In this document: positions 26,029 through 33,735 of the stretch, one piece after another | Position numbering within the stretch: the first letter of the stretch is position 1 | Layout: the number at the start of each line of letters is the position of its first letter | Assembly (NCBI GenBank): GCA_036655895.1 | Contig: JAVVPF010000014.1 | Coordinates: 1-64,000, forward strand | Direction of reading: 5' to 3' | DNA: 64,000 bases | Source of the DNA: Cloacibacillus sp. | GTDB lineage: Bacteria; Synergistota; Synergistia; Synergistales; Synergistaceae | Notes under the pieces: generated by a model | What the model was told of the DNA's origin: nothing | The model's input: only the letters and a program-made list of their open reading frames with translations | The model's database searches: none | Translations under genes and position numbers: made by a program

Positions 26029-27291
26029 ATGGGCAAGACATTTGCTGAAAAGGCGCTCGGCAGAGCGGCCGGCTACGAAGTTACGGCGAACCAGGTCGTA
26101 ACGGTTGAACCGGACTTCTGCATGAGCCACGACAACGGAGCTCCTATCGCGCGCACCTTTAAAAAAATCGGCGTCAAAAACGTCAAATATCCCGAGCGCA
26201 TCTGCTTCATCCTCGACCACGCCATCCCCGCGCCGTCAAGCGACCACGCCGTCAACCACAAAGAGGTGCGTGAGTTCGTAAAGGAACAGGGCGTCCCGCA
26301 CTTCTATGACGTGAAGAGCGAAGGCGGCGTCTGCCATCAGAAGATGTGCGAAGAGGGCTTCGCCCTTCCCGGCCTGGTAATGGTCGGCAGCGACAGCCAC
26401 ACCTGCACCTACGGCGCCTACGGCGCCTTCTCGACCGGCATCGGCCGCTCCGAGATGGCGGCGGTATGGGCCACCGGCAAGATCTGGTTCAAGGTCCCCG
26501 AGAGCATGAAGGTAGTCGTAACCGGAAAGTTCAAGCCCGGCGTATCGGCGAAAGACTTTATCCTGAAGTTCATAGGAGACGTCAGAGCCGACGGCGCGGA
26601 CTACATGAGCGTTGAATTCTGCGGACCCGGCATTGAAGAGATGAGCATCGCCGAGCGCATGACGCTCTGCAACATGGGCATTGAATTTGGCGCGAAGAAC
26701 GCCGTCTGCCCGCCCGACAAAAAGGTGCTCGACACAATAAAAGAACGCGGCAACGCGAAGACCGACAAATGGGAGGCGCTTTGGGCTGACGAAGACGCGG
26801 TATACGCGGCTGAATATCACTACGACCTCGGCGACATCACCCCCGGCGTTGCGAAGCCCCATAAAGTGGACAACTACGCCGCAATCGAAGAGGTGAAGGG
26901 TACGCCCATCCACGAGGCGTTCCTCGGTTCCTGCACAAACGGCCGCATTGAAGACCTGCGCGCCGCGGCAGCGCTCCTCAAAGGCAAACAGGTAGCCGTC
27001 CGCACAGTCGTCATCCCAGCCTCATGGATAGTCTACCGTCAGGCGATGAAGGAAGGCCTCTTTGACATCTTCCTCGACGCCGGCTGCATCATCTGCAACC
27101 CCGGCTGCGGCCCCTGCATGGGCAACCACGAAGGCATCCTTGCCCCCGGCGAAGCGGCCATCAGCACCGCGAACCGCAACTTCAAGGGACGCATGGGCGA
27201 CAAAGAGAGCTTCATCTATCTGGCAAGCCCGATGACCGTCGCGGCATCCGCGATCAAGGGCGAGATCTCTGATCCGAGGGAGGCGCTTTAA
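26029..27291 (+). CDS. Aconitase-family hydro-lyase, large subunit (second pair)
   Basis: A 420-aa LeuC-type subunit, close to the usual isopropylmalate/homoaconitate isomerase length. Seen: VGSDSHTCTYGAYGAFSTG, GRSEMAAVWATGKIWFKVPE, LGSCTNGRIEDLRAAA (cluster Cys) and NPGCGPCMGNHEG (CxxC), all closer to canonical LeuC/HacA than the first pair. It is about 16 bp from the preceding small subunit and 3 bp from its own. No leuA or leuB-type leucine genes accompany it, so leucine synthesis is unlikely. Confidence 0.88.
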   Translation: MGKTFAEKALGRAAGYEVTANQVVTVEPDFCMSHDNGAPIARTFKKIGVKNVKYPERICFILDHAIPAPSSDHAVNHKEVREFVKEQGVPHFYDVKSEGGVCHQKMCEEGFALPGLVMVGSDSHTCTYGAYGAFSTGIGRSEMAAVWATGKIWFKVPESMKVVVTGKFKPGVSAKDFILKFIGDVRADGADYMSVEFCGPGIEEMSIAERMTLCNMGIEFGAKNAVCPPDKKVLDTIKERGNAKTDKWEALWADEDAVYAAEYHYDLGDITPGVAKPHKVDNYAAIEEVKGTPIHEAFLGSCTNGRIEDLRAAAALLKGKQVAVRTVVIPASWIVYRQAMKEGLFDIFLDAGCIICNPGCGPCMGNHEGILAPGEAAISTANRNFKGRMGDKESFIYLASPMTVAASAIKGEISDPREAL

Positions 27292-27293
27292 TC

Positions 27294-27788
27294 ATGTCAG
27301 TTAAAGGAAAAGTTTGGAAATACGGCGACGACGTCAACACAGACGTCATCTTCCCGGGAAAATACACATATACCATCAAAGAACGCGCGGACATGGCGAA
27401 GGTCGCCTGTGAAGACCTTGACCCTGAGTTCACGAAAAACGCGCAGCCCGGCGACATCATCGTCGGCGGCAAGAACTGGGGCTGCGGCTCCAGCCGCGAA
27501 CAGGCCGTCTCCTGCCTTAAGGAACGCGGCATAGCGGCGATAATCGCAAAGAGCTTCGCGCGCATCTACTACCGCAACTGCTTCAACGAAGGTCTGCCGA
27601 TCATCATCTGCGCTCCCGCAGTCGACGCCATCAATGCCGGCGACGAGGTAGAGGTGGATTTTGATAAGGGCGTCATCGTAGCCGGCGGCAAGGAATATCC
27701 GTTCCCGCCGTACCCCGAATTCGTACAGGGGCTTATCAAAGACGGCGGGCTCATCCCCCACGTCAAAAAGGAACTGGGCCTGGCCTAA
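27294..27788 (+). CDS. Aconitase-family hydro-lyase, small subunit (second pair)
   Basis: A 164-aa LeuD-type subunit. Signatures: DDVNTDVIFPGKYTYT, NWGCGSSREQAVSCLKERG and ARIYYRNCFNEGLPIII. It follows the second large subunit by two bases and must pair with it. The specificity loop FPGKYT differs from YHNKYL in the first small subunit. In a scheme starting from isocitrate, one pair could dehydrate it and the other rehydrate the aconitate to citrate; alternatively each handles a different methylated acid. Confidence 0.88.
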   Translation: MSVKGKVWKYGDDVNTDVIFPGKYTYTIKERADMAKVACEDLDPEFTKNAQPGDIIVGGKNWGCGSSREQAVSCLKERGIAAIIAKSFARIYYRNCFNEGLPIIICAPAVDAINAGDEVEVDFDKGVIVAGGKEYPFPPYPEFVQGLIKDGGLIPHVKKELGLA

Positions 27789-27805
27789 CACACTGGTTCA
27801 ACATT

Positions 27806-27830
27806 ATCAGGCCGCCACAGGCGGCCTGAT
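27806..27830 (+). terminator. Intra-operon hairpin without T tract
   Basis: 11-bp perfect stem ATCAGGCCGCC / GGCGGCCTGAT with a 3-nt loop, 18 bp after the second small subunit. No T run follows, so it is more likely an mRNA-stabilising or processing element than a full terminator. Confidence 0.5.
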
Positions 27831-27881
27831 GAAATCAAAATAAAAATAAAGGCAATACAAAATTCAGAGGAGGAAATGAAA

Positions 27882-29153
27882 ATGGCTGAAAATATTCTCA
27901 AAGTAAAAGAACAAAAGGACCGTTACAAGGTAACATACATGGCGGGAGACGACTCCGGCTTTGACATGATGGAGGGCGCGCTTCTCGTCCTCGACTCAAT
28001 GAACCTGCCCATCGACTGGCACAGAGCTGACCTCGGCTGGTGCATGTGGGAGAAGTCAAACAAGAAATTCGGCGAAGGCGACGCGCGCTGCAACACAGTT
28101 CCGCCTGAGACCATCAAGTCAATACAGGATACCGACGCCACCCTCATGGCGGCCATCACCTCAAAGTCAGGCGTAAAGGGTTTCAAGTCAGCCATCCTCC
28201 AGATGCGCCAGCTCTTCGACCTCTACATCAACATGCGCCCTGCGAAGACCCTCCCAGGAATCGGCACGCCGCTTGCGAAGGATCCGAAGATCGACATCGT
28301 CATGTTCCGTGAAAACACAGAAGACCTCTATGCGGCAGTTGAATTCTTCCCGCTTCCCAAAGAGATGTTCGACCTCCACCCCGGCATGGCCCGCTTCAAA
28401 GAAGGCAAAGGCGACATCGCAGTTTCATGGCGTGTATTCTCCGAACAGGGCTGCGAGCGCATCATCCGCGCCGCCTTTGAGTACGCCAAGGCGACCGGCC
28501 GCAAGACCGTCCACTGCGGCAACAAGGCCAACGTCATCCGCCAGACAGACGGCATGATGAAGAGAAAGTTCCTTGAGATCGCAAAGGAATACGAGCAGTT
28601 CGGCATCAAAGCGTTTGAAGAAAACGCCGACGCTACCGCCATGTGGCTCATAAAGAACCCGCAGGACTACAGCGTATACGTAGCTTCAAACGTATTCGGC
28701 GACATCCTCTCCGACGAAGCCTCACAGCTCACCGGCGGTCTGGGATTTGCTCCGTCGGGCAACATCGGCGCAAACGCGGCAATCTTTGAACCCTCAAGCG
28801 GATCCGTACCGAAGTACGCCCACCAGTACAAGGTCAACCCCAGCGCAATGATCCTCACCGCGAAGATGATGCTTGAATACCTCGGCCTCGACGACGACGC
28901 GAAGAAGATAGAAAAAGCGCTCGGCGAAGTGCTCGTTGAGAACAAGCCCGGCACACTCACCTACGACGTCCTCCGCGACTTCCGCGGCGACCCCGACTGG
29001 GAGAAGAACGCGGCCTCAACAATAGAGATGGCGGCCGCCATCGCCGCAAAGATCAATCCCGAATTCAAGGGAGAGAAGCTCGAAGCGTCAAAGAAAAAGG
29101 TGCACGAGATGTGCGCGTGGGACGAGGCGTCACTCATCGGTTTCGCCGACTAG
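27882..29153 (+). CDS. Isocitrate/isopropylmalate dehydrogenase-family enzyme
   Basis: About 423 aa of the beta-decarboxylating dehydrogenase family, with the length and pattern of bacterial isocitrate dehydrogenase. Seen: the substrate helix SAILQMRQLFDLYINMRP, RENTEDLYAAVEF (catalytic Tyr), HCGNKANVIRQTDG (catalytic Lys region), and GDILSDEASQLTGGLG followed by ANIG-like SGNIGANA. Compared with SLNxxLRQxxDLY of isocitrate dehydrogenase, the Ser is kept but the Asn two positions later is Ile, which may change substrate. ATG at 27882 has GAGGAGG eight bases upstream. With the hydro-lyases and citrate lyase it could reductively carboxylate 2-oxoglutarate or a relative (inference). Confidence 0.85.
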   Translation: MAENILKVKEQKDRYKVTYMAGDDSGFDMMEGALLVLDSMNLPIDWHRADLGWCMWEKSNKKFGEGDARCNTVPPETIKSIQDTDATLMAAITSKSGVKGFKSAILQMRQLFDLYINMRPAKTLPGIGTPLAKDPKIDIVMFRENTEDLYAAVEFFPLPKEMFDLHPGMARFKEGKGDIAVSWRVFSEQGCERIIRAAFEYAKATGRKTVHCGNKANVIRQTDGMMKRKFLEIAKEYEQFGIKAFEENADATAMWLIKNPQDYSVYVASNVFGDILSDEASQLTGGLGFAPSGNIGANAAIFEPSSGSVPKYAHQYKVNPSAMILTAKMMLEYLGLDDDAKKIEKALGEVLVENKPGTLTYDVLRDFRGDPDWEKNAASTIEMAAAIAAKINPEFKGEKLEASKKKVHEMCAWDEASLIGFAD

Positions 29154-29182
29154 CCTTCACCCGATAAACTAAAATAAACAAA

Positions 29183-29220
29183 GCGGCCTGCCTCAGTCTC
29201 GTGAAAGACAGGCAGGCCGC
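29183..29220 (+). terminator. Strong intercistronic hairpin before citD
   Basis: 11-bp perfect GC-rich stem GCGGCCTGCCT / AGGCAGGCCGC with a 16-nt loop that itself has a GTCT/AGAC pairing. No T run follows on the plus strand. It probably uncouples citDEF abundance from the upstream genes. Confidence 0.6.
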
Positions 29221-29249
29221 AATAATATTTCTCAGGGGGTACGTAAAAA

Positions 29250-29519
29250 ATGAACACCTCACAGGCGGGAACGCTTGAATCAATGGACTGCCTCGTAACT
29301 CTGACAGAGGCGCAGGCCGGTTCCGGCGTAAAGATAGAGATAACAGGAGCAAGCGCCGTCCGTTTCAAAAGCGCTATGGAAAAGAAAATAAAAGAAACTT
29401 TGGAAACTCTCGGAGTACGTGACATCGACGTGCGGGTGCAGGACAATGGAGCGCTCGACATAGTTCTCGGCGCCCGCGTAGAAGCGGCGCACGCAAGACT
29501 TACGGGAGGCAAAAAATAA
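29250..29519 (+). CDS. citD: Citrate lyase acyl carrier protein (gamma subunit)
   Basis: An 89-aa acyl carrier protein of the citrate/citramalate lyase complex. The segment AGTLESMDCLVTL matches the family site for the 2'-(5''-phosphoribosyl)-3'-dephospho-CoA prosthetic group, with Ser11 as the expected attachment residue. The C-terminal half has VRDIDVRVQDNGALDIVLGARVE. Its stop overlaps the citE start (TAATG), implying translational coupling. It carries the acetyl thioester that is swapped for the citrate (or citramalate) acyl group. Confidence 0.95.
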   Translation: MNTSQAGTLESMDCLVTLTEAQAGSGVKIEITGASAVRFKSAMEKKIKETLETLGVRDIDVRVQDNGALDIVLGARVEAAHARLTGGKK

Positions 29520-30388
29520 TGAGACGCACAATGCTCTACCTTCCCGGCAACAACCCCAACATGCTGACGCGCGGACATTTATTCGGCTCAGACGGCCTCG
29601 TACTAGACCTTGAAGACGCCGTCGCAATGGTAGAAAAAGATACAGCGCGCGTACTCGTCTCCAAATTCCTGGAACAGGGCGAATTTGGAAACTGCTACGT
29701 CTCCGTCCGCATCAACGGGATAGACACAGAATACTGGAAAGAAGACCTCGCGGCCATCGTAAAAAACAAACGCCTTGATGGGATCCGAGTTCCCAAAGTA
29801 GAAGACGCCAACACCGTAAAAATAATAGACGAAGAACTCTCAATGCTCGAAGAGAAAAACGGCCTCCCCGTAGGAAAACTCTCCGTCCACTGTCTGCTTG
29901 AGACGGCCCACGGCATCTGGAACGCCTACGAAATAGCGAAAGCCTCCCCGCGCATAGAGGCGATACTTCCCGGTGGCGAAGACCTGCGCGCCGACCTCAA
30001 AACAAACCGCTCCGACGACTCCACCGAACTCGAATGGGCAAGAAGAATGCTGGTATTCGCCGCGCGAGCTGCGGGAGTAGAGCCGCTCGACACAGTATTT
30101 GCACGCATCACCGACGACGCCGGCCTGCGCCGCGAGACCGAATTCATCAAACAACTCGGCTTCTCAGGCAAATCAATAATCCATCCCAACCAGATCAGAA
30201 TAATCCACGACATCTTCACCCCCACCGACCAGGAAATAGCCAACGCCCAGAAAATAATCGCAGCCGCCAAAGAAGCGGCGGAACGCGGACAGGGCGCGGT
30301 AACGGTAGACGGTAAAATGGTAGACATCCCGGTGGTGAAAAGAGCCGAGTACGTACTCGTCCGCGCCGGACTGACGGAGGTGAAATAA
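29519..30388 (+). CDS. citE: Citrate lyase beta subunit (citryl-ACP lyase)
   Basis: A 289-aa HpcH/HpaI-type TIM-barrel lyase. It cleaves citryl- (or citramalyl-) ACP to acetyl-ACP plus oxaloacetate (or pyruvate). Seen: MRRTMLYLPGNNPNML, the Mg-binding GLVLDLEDAV, VRINGIDTEYWKEDL, LETAHGIWNAYEIA and GGEDLRADL. Length is normal for CitE. It overlaps citD by one base and is separated from citF by one base. Citrate and citramalate lyases cannot be told apart by sequence alone; the methylaspartate-type genes at 33-37 kb make citramalate a serious alternative. Confidence 0.95.
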   Translation: MRRTMLYLPGNNPNMLTRGHLFGSDGLVLDLEDAVAMVEKDTARVLVSKFLEQGEFGNCYVSVRINGIDTEYWKEDLAAIVKNKRLDGIRVPKVEDANTVKIIDEELSMLEEKNGLPVGKLSVHCLLETAHGIWNAYEIAKASPRIEAILPGGEDLRADLKTNRSDDSTELEWARRMLVFAARAAGVEPLDTVFARITDDAGLRRETEFIKQLGFSGKSIIHPNQIRIIHDIFTPTDQEIANAQKIIAAAKEAAERGQGAVTVDGKMVDIPVVKRAEYVLVRAGLTEVK

Positions 30389-30389
30389 G

Positions 30390-31937
30390 ATGACGATCAA
30401 CGCAGTAGGCCGTGAAATACCGGACTTCATAGAGGGATACGGCAAAGTAAAACACTACCAGGGCGCCTTCGCAAGAAAACCTGAAGGCCGTATAGCGGGC
30501 CCCGTCCTTCGCTGCACAGGCAGCGACATAACAGACAAACGCGTCTCCTCAATCAAAGAGGCCATAAAAGCCTCCGGCCTGAAGAGCGGCATGACAGTCT
30601 CCTTCCATCACCACCTTAGAAACGGAGACTACGTAGTAAACATGGTCCTCGACGCCTGCGCCGAAATGGGAATAAAAGGACTCACCCTCTTCCCCACAGC
30701 GCTCTTTGGAGTCCACAAAAAAGTCATAGACCACATAAAAAGCGGAGTAGTCAGCCGCATCATGGGCTCCGTCAACGGCCCCATAGGCCAGCTCATTTCA
30801 GAAGGCGGCATGGAAGTCCCCGTCGTCCTCAGAAGCCACGGCGGCCGTCCCCGCGCGGTAATGGCGGGCGACGTCCACATAGACGTAGCATTCATAGCCG
30901 CCCCCACCGCCGATAAATACGGTAACATGTGCGGCACGCTTGGCAAATCAGCCTGCGGCTCGCTGGGATACGCCTTCACCGACGCCGACTACGCGGACAA
31001 AGTTGTCGTCATAACAGACAACCTCGTCCAATTCCCCGCAGCCCCCGTCTCCATCTCGCAGACAAAGGCAGACCTCGTAGTAGAAGTGCCCTCAATAGGC
31101 GACCCGGCTGGAATAGTCTCCGGCACCACCAAAGTGACGCGCGACCCGCTCCGCCTCCTAATCTCAAGCTACGCCTCCAAACTGATAGAGGCAAGCCCCT
31201 ACTTCACAGACGGCATCTCCTTCCAGACCGGAGCCGGCGGCATCCCGCTTGCAGTCACCGCCTTCATGAAAGAGGCCATGATCAAAAAAGGCATCAAAGG
31301 AAGCTTCGGACTCGGCGGCATCACAGGCTACTTCGTAGAACTTTTAAAAGAAGGCCTCGTTGATAAACTTATGGACGTCCAGTCCTTCGACCTTGACGCC
31401 GTGCGCTCCATAGGCGAAAACCCCAACCACATAGAAATATCCGCCGACTGGTACGCCAACCCATGGAACTGCGGAGCCGCGGTCAACATGCTCGACGTAG
31501 TCATCCTGGGCGCCACAGAAGTAGACACAGACTTCAACGCAAACGTCAACACCGAAGCTGACGGCGCCCTTCTTCACGGCACAGGCGGACACCAGGATAC
31601 GGCGGCGGGTGCGAAACTCACCATAATAGCCCAGCCCCTTCTCCGCGGCCGCATCCCCTGCGTCACCGACAAAGTCTACAACGTAACGACCCCTGGTGAA
31701 GTAGTAGACGCCATCGTCACCGAATACGGCGTCACTCTCAATCCCAGAAGAAAAGACCTGGCGGACGCAGTCTGCGGACTCAAAGGCCTTCCGATAGTCC
31801 CCATGGAAGAGCTTGCGGCCCGCGCCAAAAAAATGTCCGGTCCCACAGACCCGGTATCCACCACCGACAGAATAATAGGCGTAGTGGAATGGAGAGACGG
31901 AACCGTCATCGACGTAGTGAGGCAGCTGAAAAAATAG
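30390..31937 (+). CDS. citF: Citrate lyase alpha subunit (citrate:acetyl-ACP transferase)
   Basis: A 515-aa CoA-transferase-like subunit of citrate lyase, exchanging free acid for the acetyl group on CitD. Seen: NAVGREIPDFIEGYGKVKHYQGAF, SFHHHLRNGDYVVNMV, FQTGAGGIPLAVTAFMKE, FGLGGITGYFVELL and GTGGHQDTAAGAKL. Length and order (D-E-F) match known citrate lyase operons. A 20-bp-stem terminator follows. Accessory citC and citX are at 55.2-56.8 kb; citG is not in the window. Confidence 0.95.
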   Translation: MTINAVGREIPDFIEGYGKVKHYQGAFARKPEGRIAGPVLRCTGSDITDKRVSSIKEAIKASGLKSGMTVSFHHHLRNGDYVVNMVLDACAEMGIKGLTLFPTALFGVHKKVIDHIKSGVVSRIMGSVNGPIGQLISEGGMEVPVVLRSHGGRPRAVMAGDVHIDVAFIAAPTADKYGNMCGTLGKSACGSLGYAFTDADYADKVVVITDNLVQFPAAPVSISQTKADLVVEVPSIGDPAGIVSGTTKVTRDPLRLLISSYASKLIEASPYFTDGISFQTGAGGIPLAVTAFMKEAMIKKGIKGSFGLGGITGYFVELLKEGLVDKLMDVQSFDLDAVRSIGENPNHIEISADWYANPWNCGAAVNMLDVVILGATEVDTDFNANVNTEADGALLHGTGGHQDTAAGAKLTIIAQPLLRGRIPCVTDKVYNVTTPGEVVDAIVTEYGVTLNPRRKDLADAVCGLKGLPIVPMEELAARAKKMSGPTDPVSTTDRIIGVVEWRDGTVIDVVRQLKK

Positions 31938-31955
31938 CAAGAGATATTTTTTAAC

Positions 31956-32005
31956 ATAATAAATCGCACGGGCCCGCAGAATACTGGGCCCGTGCGATTT
32001 ATTAT
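31956..32005. terminator. Strong bidirectional terminator between citF and the IclR gene
   Basis: Perfect 20-bp stem (31956-31975 with 31986-32005; core ATCGCACGGGCCC / GGGCCCGTGCGAT) and a 10-nt loop. AT-rich ends give T-rich tails on both strands, fitting convergent citF (+) and iclR (-). Confidence 0.93.
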
Positions 32006-32063
32006 AAAGACTCTATAGATTGTAGCGGCTTGTGTGCCCCGCTCTAAATTGAGCCAGAGTCGT

Positions 32064-32903
32064 TTACTCTCCCATATTTGCCACGATATGCTCCAACGAC
32101 GGGCTTCGGAACAAAATATCCGATTCCTCATGTGCTTCGTTCCATCCGAAGGTCGACGAAATTTCAGCGCAATATTCGGGGATGCGTTCTTTTAACCCAG
32201 CAACTATTGATTCGCTGAAACGGGCGCTAGGACCAGTTACGGCTATTGTGCATAGTATCTGGTGGCTGCTGTCCACGACTGGGCCGGCGATGGAGGAGAA
32301 TCCCTCCTGGTATTCATTTATGCAGTAGTTGTAGCCTGTTTTGCACAGATTGTAGAGCATTCTCATAAGTTTCGATTTATCCGTTGTTGTAAAGTTTGTC
32401 AGACTATGGGAGTCTTTTATGAAAGAATCCTGCTCCTCCGGAGACGCGAAGGCTAAAAAGCCTCTGCCGCCTGCGCCGGCCCATAGAACATATTTTGACC
32501 CAACCGTAGGAGAAAATTTAAAATTGTGAAAAGCTGGCACCTTTTCGAAACAAATTCGGTAGTCGCCCTCCCTGATATAAATCAGGGCAGTCTCCCCAAA
32601 CTCATCTCTTAATTTTACGAGATACGGATAGATGACCTTCCTCAAAAAATCATTCTGTTTCGCGCAGTATCCAAGGCTATAAACGCGTCGGCCAAGACTG
32701 TAGCGTTTTGTGTGCTTATCACGGATCAGAAAAGATTCCTGTTCTAGGACCCCGGCGATGCGCGACGCGGTGGAATATGGGATCTGTACCAGTTTCGATA
32801 TCTCAGTAAGAGAGAGATCCTCAGTTCCTCTTGTGAAGCAGTTTAGTATCGCAAGGGCGCGCTGTATAGCCTGGGTTCCAGTTTCCTGTTGTTTCTCGCT
32901 CAT
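32064..32903 (-). CDS. IclR-family regulator of the heterocycle/methylaspartate operon
   Basis: A 279-aa IclR-family protein. N-terminal winged helix at about residues 10-70 (LTEISKLVQIPYSTASRIAGVLEQE), C-terminal effector domain with LIYIREGDYRICFEKV, YVLWAGAGGRGFLAF and FSSIAGPVVDSSHQI. ATG preceded by GGAGGGG. It is transcribed divergently from the operon beginning at 33205 and is its likely regulator. A TATATCCA-N5-TGGATATA palindrome just after that operon's promoter is a candidate binding site. Confidence 0.92.
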   Translation of the reverse strand: MSEKQQETGTQAIQRALAILNCFTRGTEDLSLTEISKLVQIPYSTASRIAGVLEQESFLIRDKHTKRYSLGRRVYSLGYCAKQNDFLRKVIYPYLVKLRDEFGETALIYIREGDYRICFEKVPAFHNFKFSPTVGSKYVLWAGAGGRGFLAFASPEEQDSFIKDSHSLTNFTTTDKSKLMRMLYNLCKTGYNYCINEYQEGFSSIAGPVVDSSHQILCTIAVTGPSARFSESIVAGLKERIPEYCAEISSTFGWNEAHEESDILFRSPSLEHIVANMGE

Positions 32904-33097
32904 ATCTTTCCCCTCCGTAGGTTCGCTTTTGTTCTCTGGTGATGGTTGTATGGCAATATTTATCCCTAAACAATATGTAGGATATTTTAATGTTATTTTT
33001 AAAGTTGTAACAGCTTATTGGCGATTTTAGTTTTAACTCAAAAATTATAACAGTTAAGTCTATTCTAAACCATTTGAAATTTCTTTTCCTTTCGTTA

Positions 33098-33126
33098 TTG
33101 ACACTTATCATAAAACTATGTATGAT
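33098..33126 (+). promoter_or_regulatory. Promoter of the 33-50 kb operon
   Basis: TTGACA (33098-33103), 17-nt spacer, TATGAT (33121-33126). It is close to consensus and about 80 bp before the first start codon. Confidence 0.78.
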
Positions 33127-33148
33127 TGATTCACCACATAGAAGATAT

Positions 33149-33169
33149 TATATCCATATTATGGATATA
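33149..33169. promoter_or_regulatory. Palindromic candidate IclR operator
   Basis: TATATCCA (33149-33156) and TGGATATA (33162-33169) with a 5-nt spacer, about 17-35 bp downstream of the predicted transcription start. A repressor there would block elongation or clearance. Between it and the gene lies only the ribosome site AAGGGAG. Confidence 0.6.
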
Positions 33170-33204
33170 TGCAATAAGAGATTTTGCAAAGGGAGACGAT
33201 TTAT

Positions 33205-33717
33205 ATGCAGGTTAAGATGCCAGTCGACGACGCGGTAATAAATCAATTGCATATTTACGATATGGTAGAAATATCGGGCCCTATATTCACAGGCCGTGAC
33301 GCGGTGCTGCCTAAAGTAGTGGCCTGCATCAAGGATGGCAGCTGTGAGGCGCGCGGTATCTTTCTTCAGGGGACAGCGGTATTCCATACGGCTGTAAGCC
33401 CCGCGGGCATTGGCCCCACGTCTAGTAACAAGCTTGATATTGAAGGCAGCATTCCGGAACTTTCGGCGGCCGGAGTAAAAATGCATATAGGCAAAGGCAG
33501 CCTCAAAAAAGAAACGGTCGAAGCATTGAAAGATAACAATTCGATTTTTTTGGTGACGCCTCCCAACACGGCGCTTCTTACGGCGACTATGCAGAAGACG
33601 CGCGTAGTCGCCTTTCCCGAAGAGGGGATGGAGGCGCTGTACGAGGTAGAGGTCAAAAACTTTCCGGCTATCGTGGCGATCGCTCACGGCGAGTCGATTT
33701 ACGATAAGCAGAAATAG
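33205..33717 (+). CDS. Class I fumarase/mesaconase-type hydratase, beta subunit
   Basis: A protein of about 170 aa corresponding to the C-terminal (swivel) half of class I fumarases, L-tartrate dehydratase and mesaconate hydratase. Seen: DMVEISGPIFTGRDAVLPKV, GPTSSNKLDIEGSIPEL, MHIGKGSL and FPEEGMEALYEVEV. A TTG at 33184 opens the frame, but AAGGGAG is nine bases from the ATG at 33205. First gene of the operon, 18 bp before the alpha subunit. With methylaspartate ammonia-lyase three genes on, the natural substrate is probably mesaconate, hydrated to citramalate; fumarate is the alternative. Confidence 0.88.
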   Translation: MQVKMPVDDAVINQLHIYDMVEISGPIFTGRDAVLPKVVACIKDGSCEARGIFLQGTAVFHTAVSPAGIGPTSSNKLDIEGSIPELSAAGVKMHIGKGSLKKETVEALKDNNSIFLVTPPNTALLTATMQKTRVVAFPEEGMEALYEVEVKNFPAIVAIAHGESIYDKQK

Positions 33718-33735
33718 GCGGCGGAGGCGGTTCTG

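Noticed and set aside
26236-26913. 225-codon minus-strand frame
   Set aside because: It lies opposite the second hydro-lyase large subunit, has biased composition and no recognisable motif; codon-structure shadow in GC-rich DNA.
24192-27788. Leucine biosynthesis (leuCD) assignment
   Set aside because: Two different pairs, no leuA or leuB, and linkage to citDEF and an IDH-like enzyme argue for catabolism of other acids.
29183-29220. Full terminator before citD
   Set aside because: The stem is strong but no T run follows on the plus strand, and citDEF has no obvious promoter of its own.
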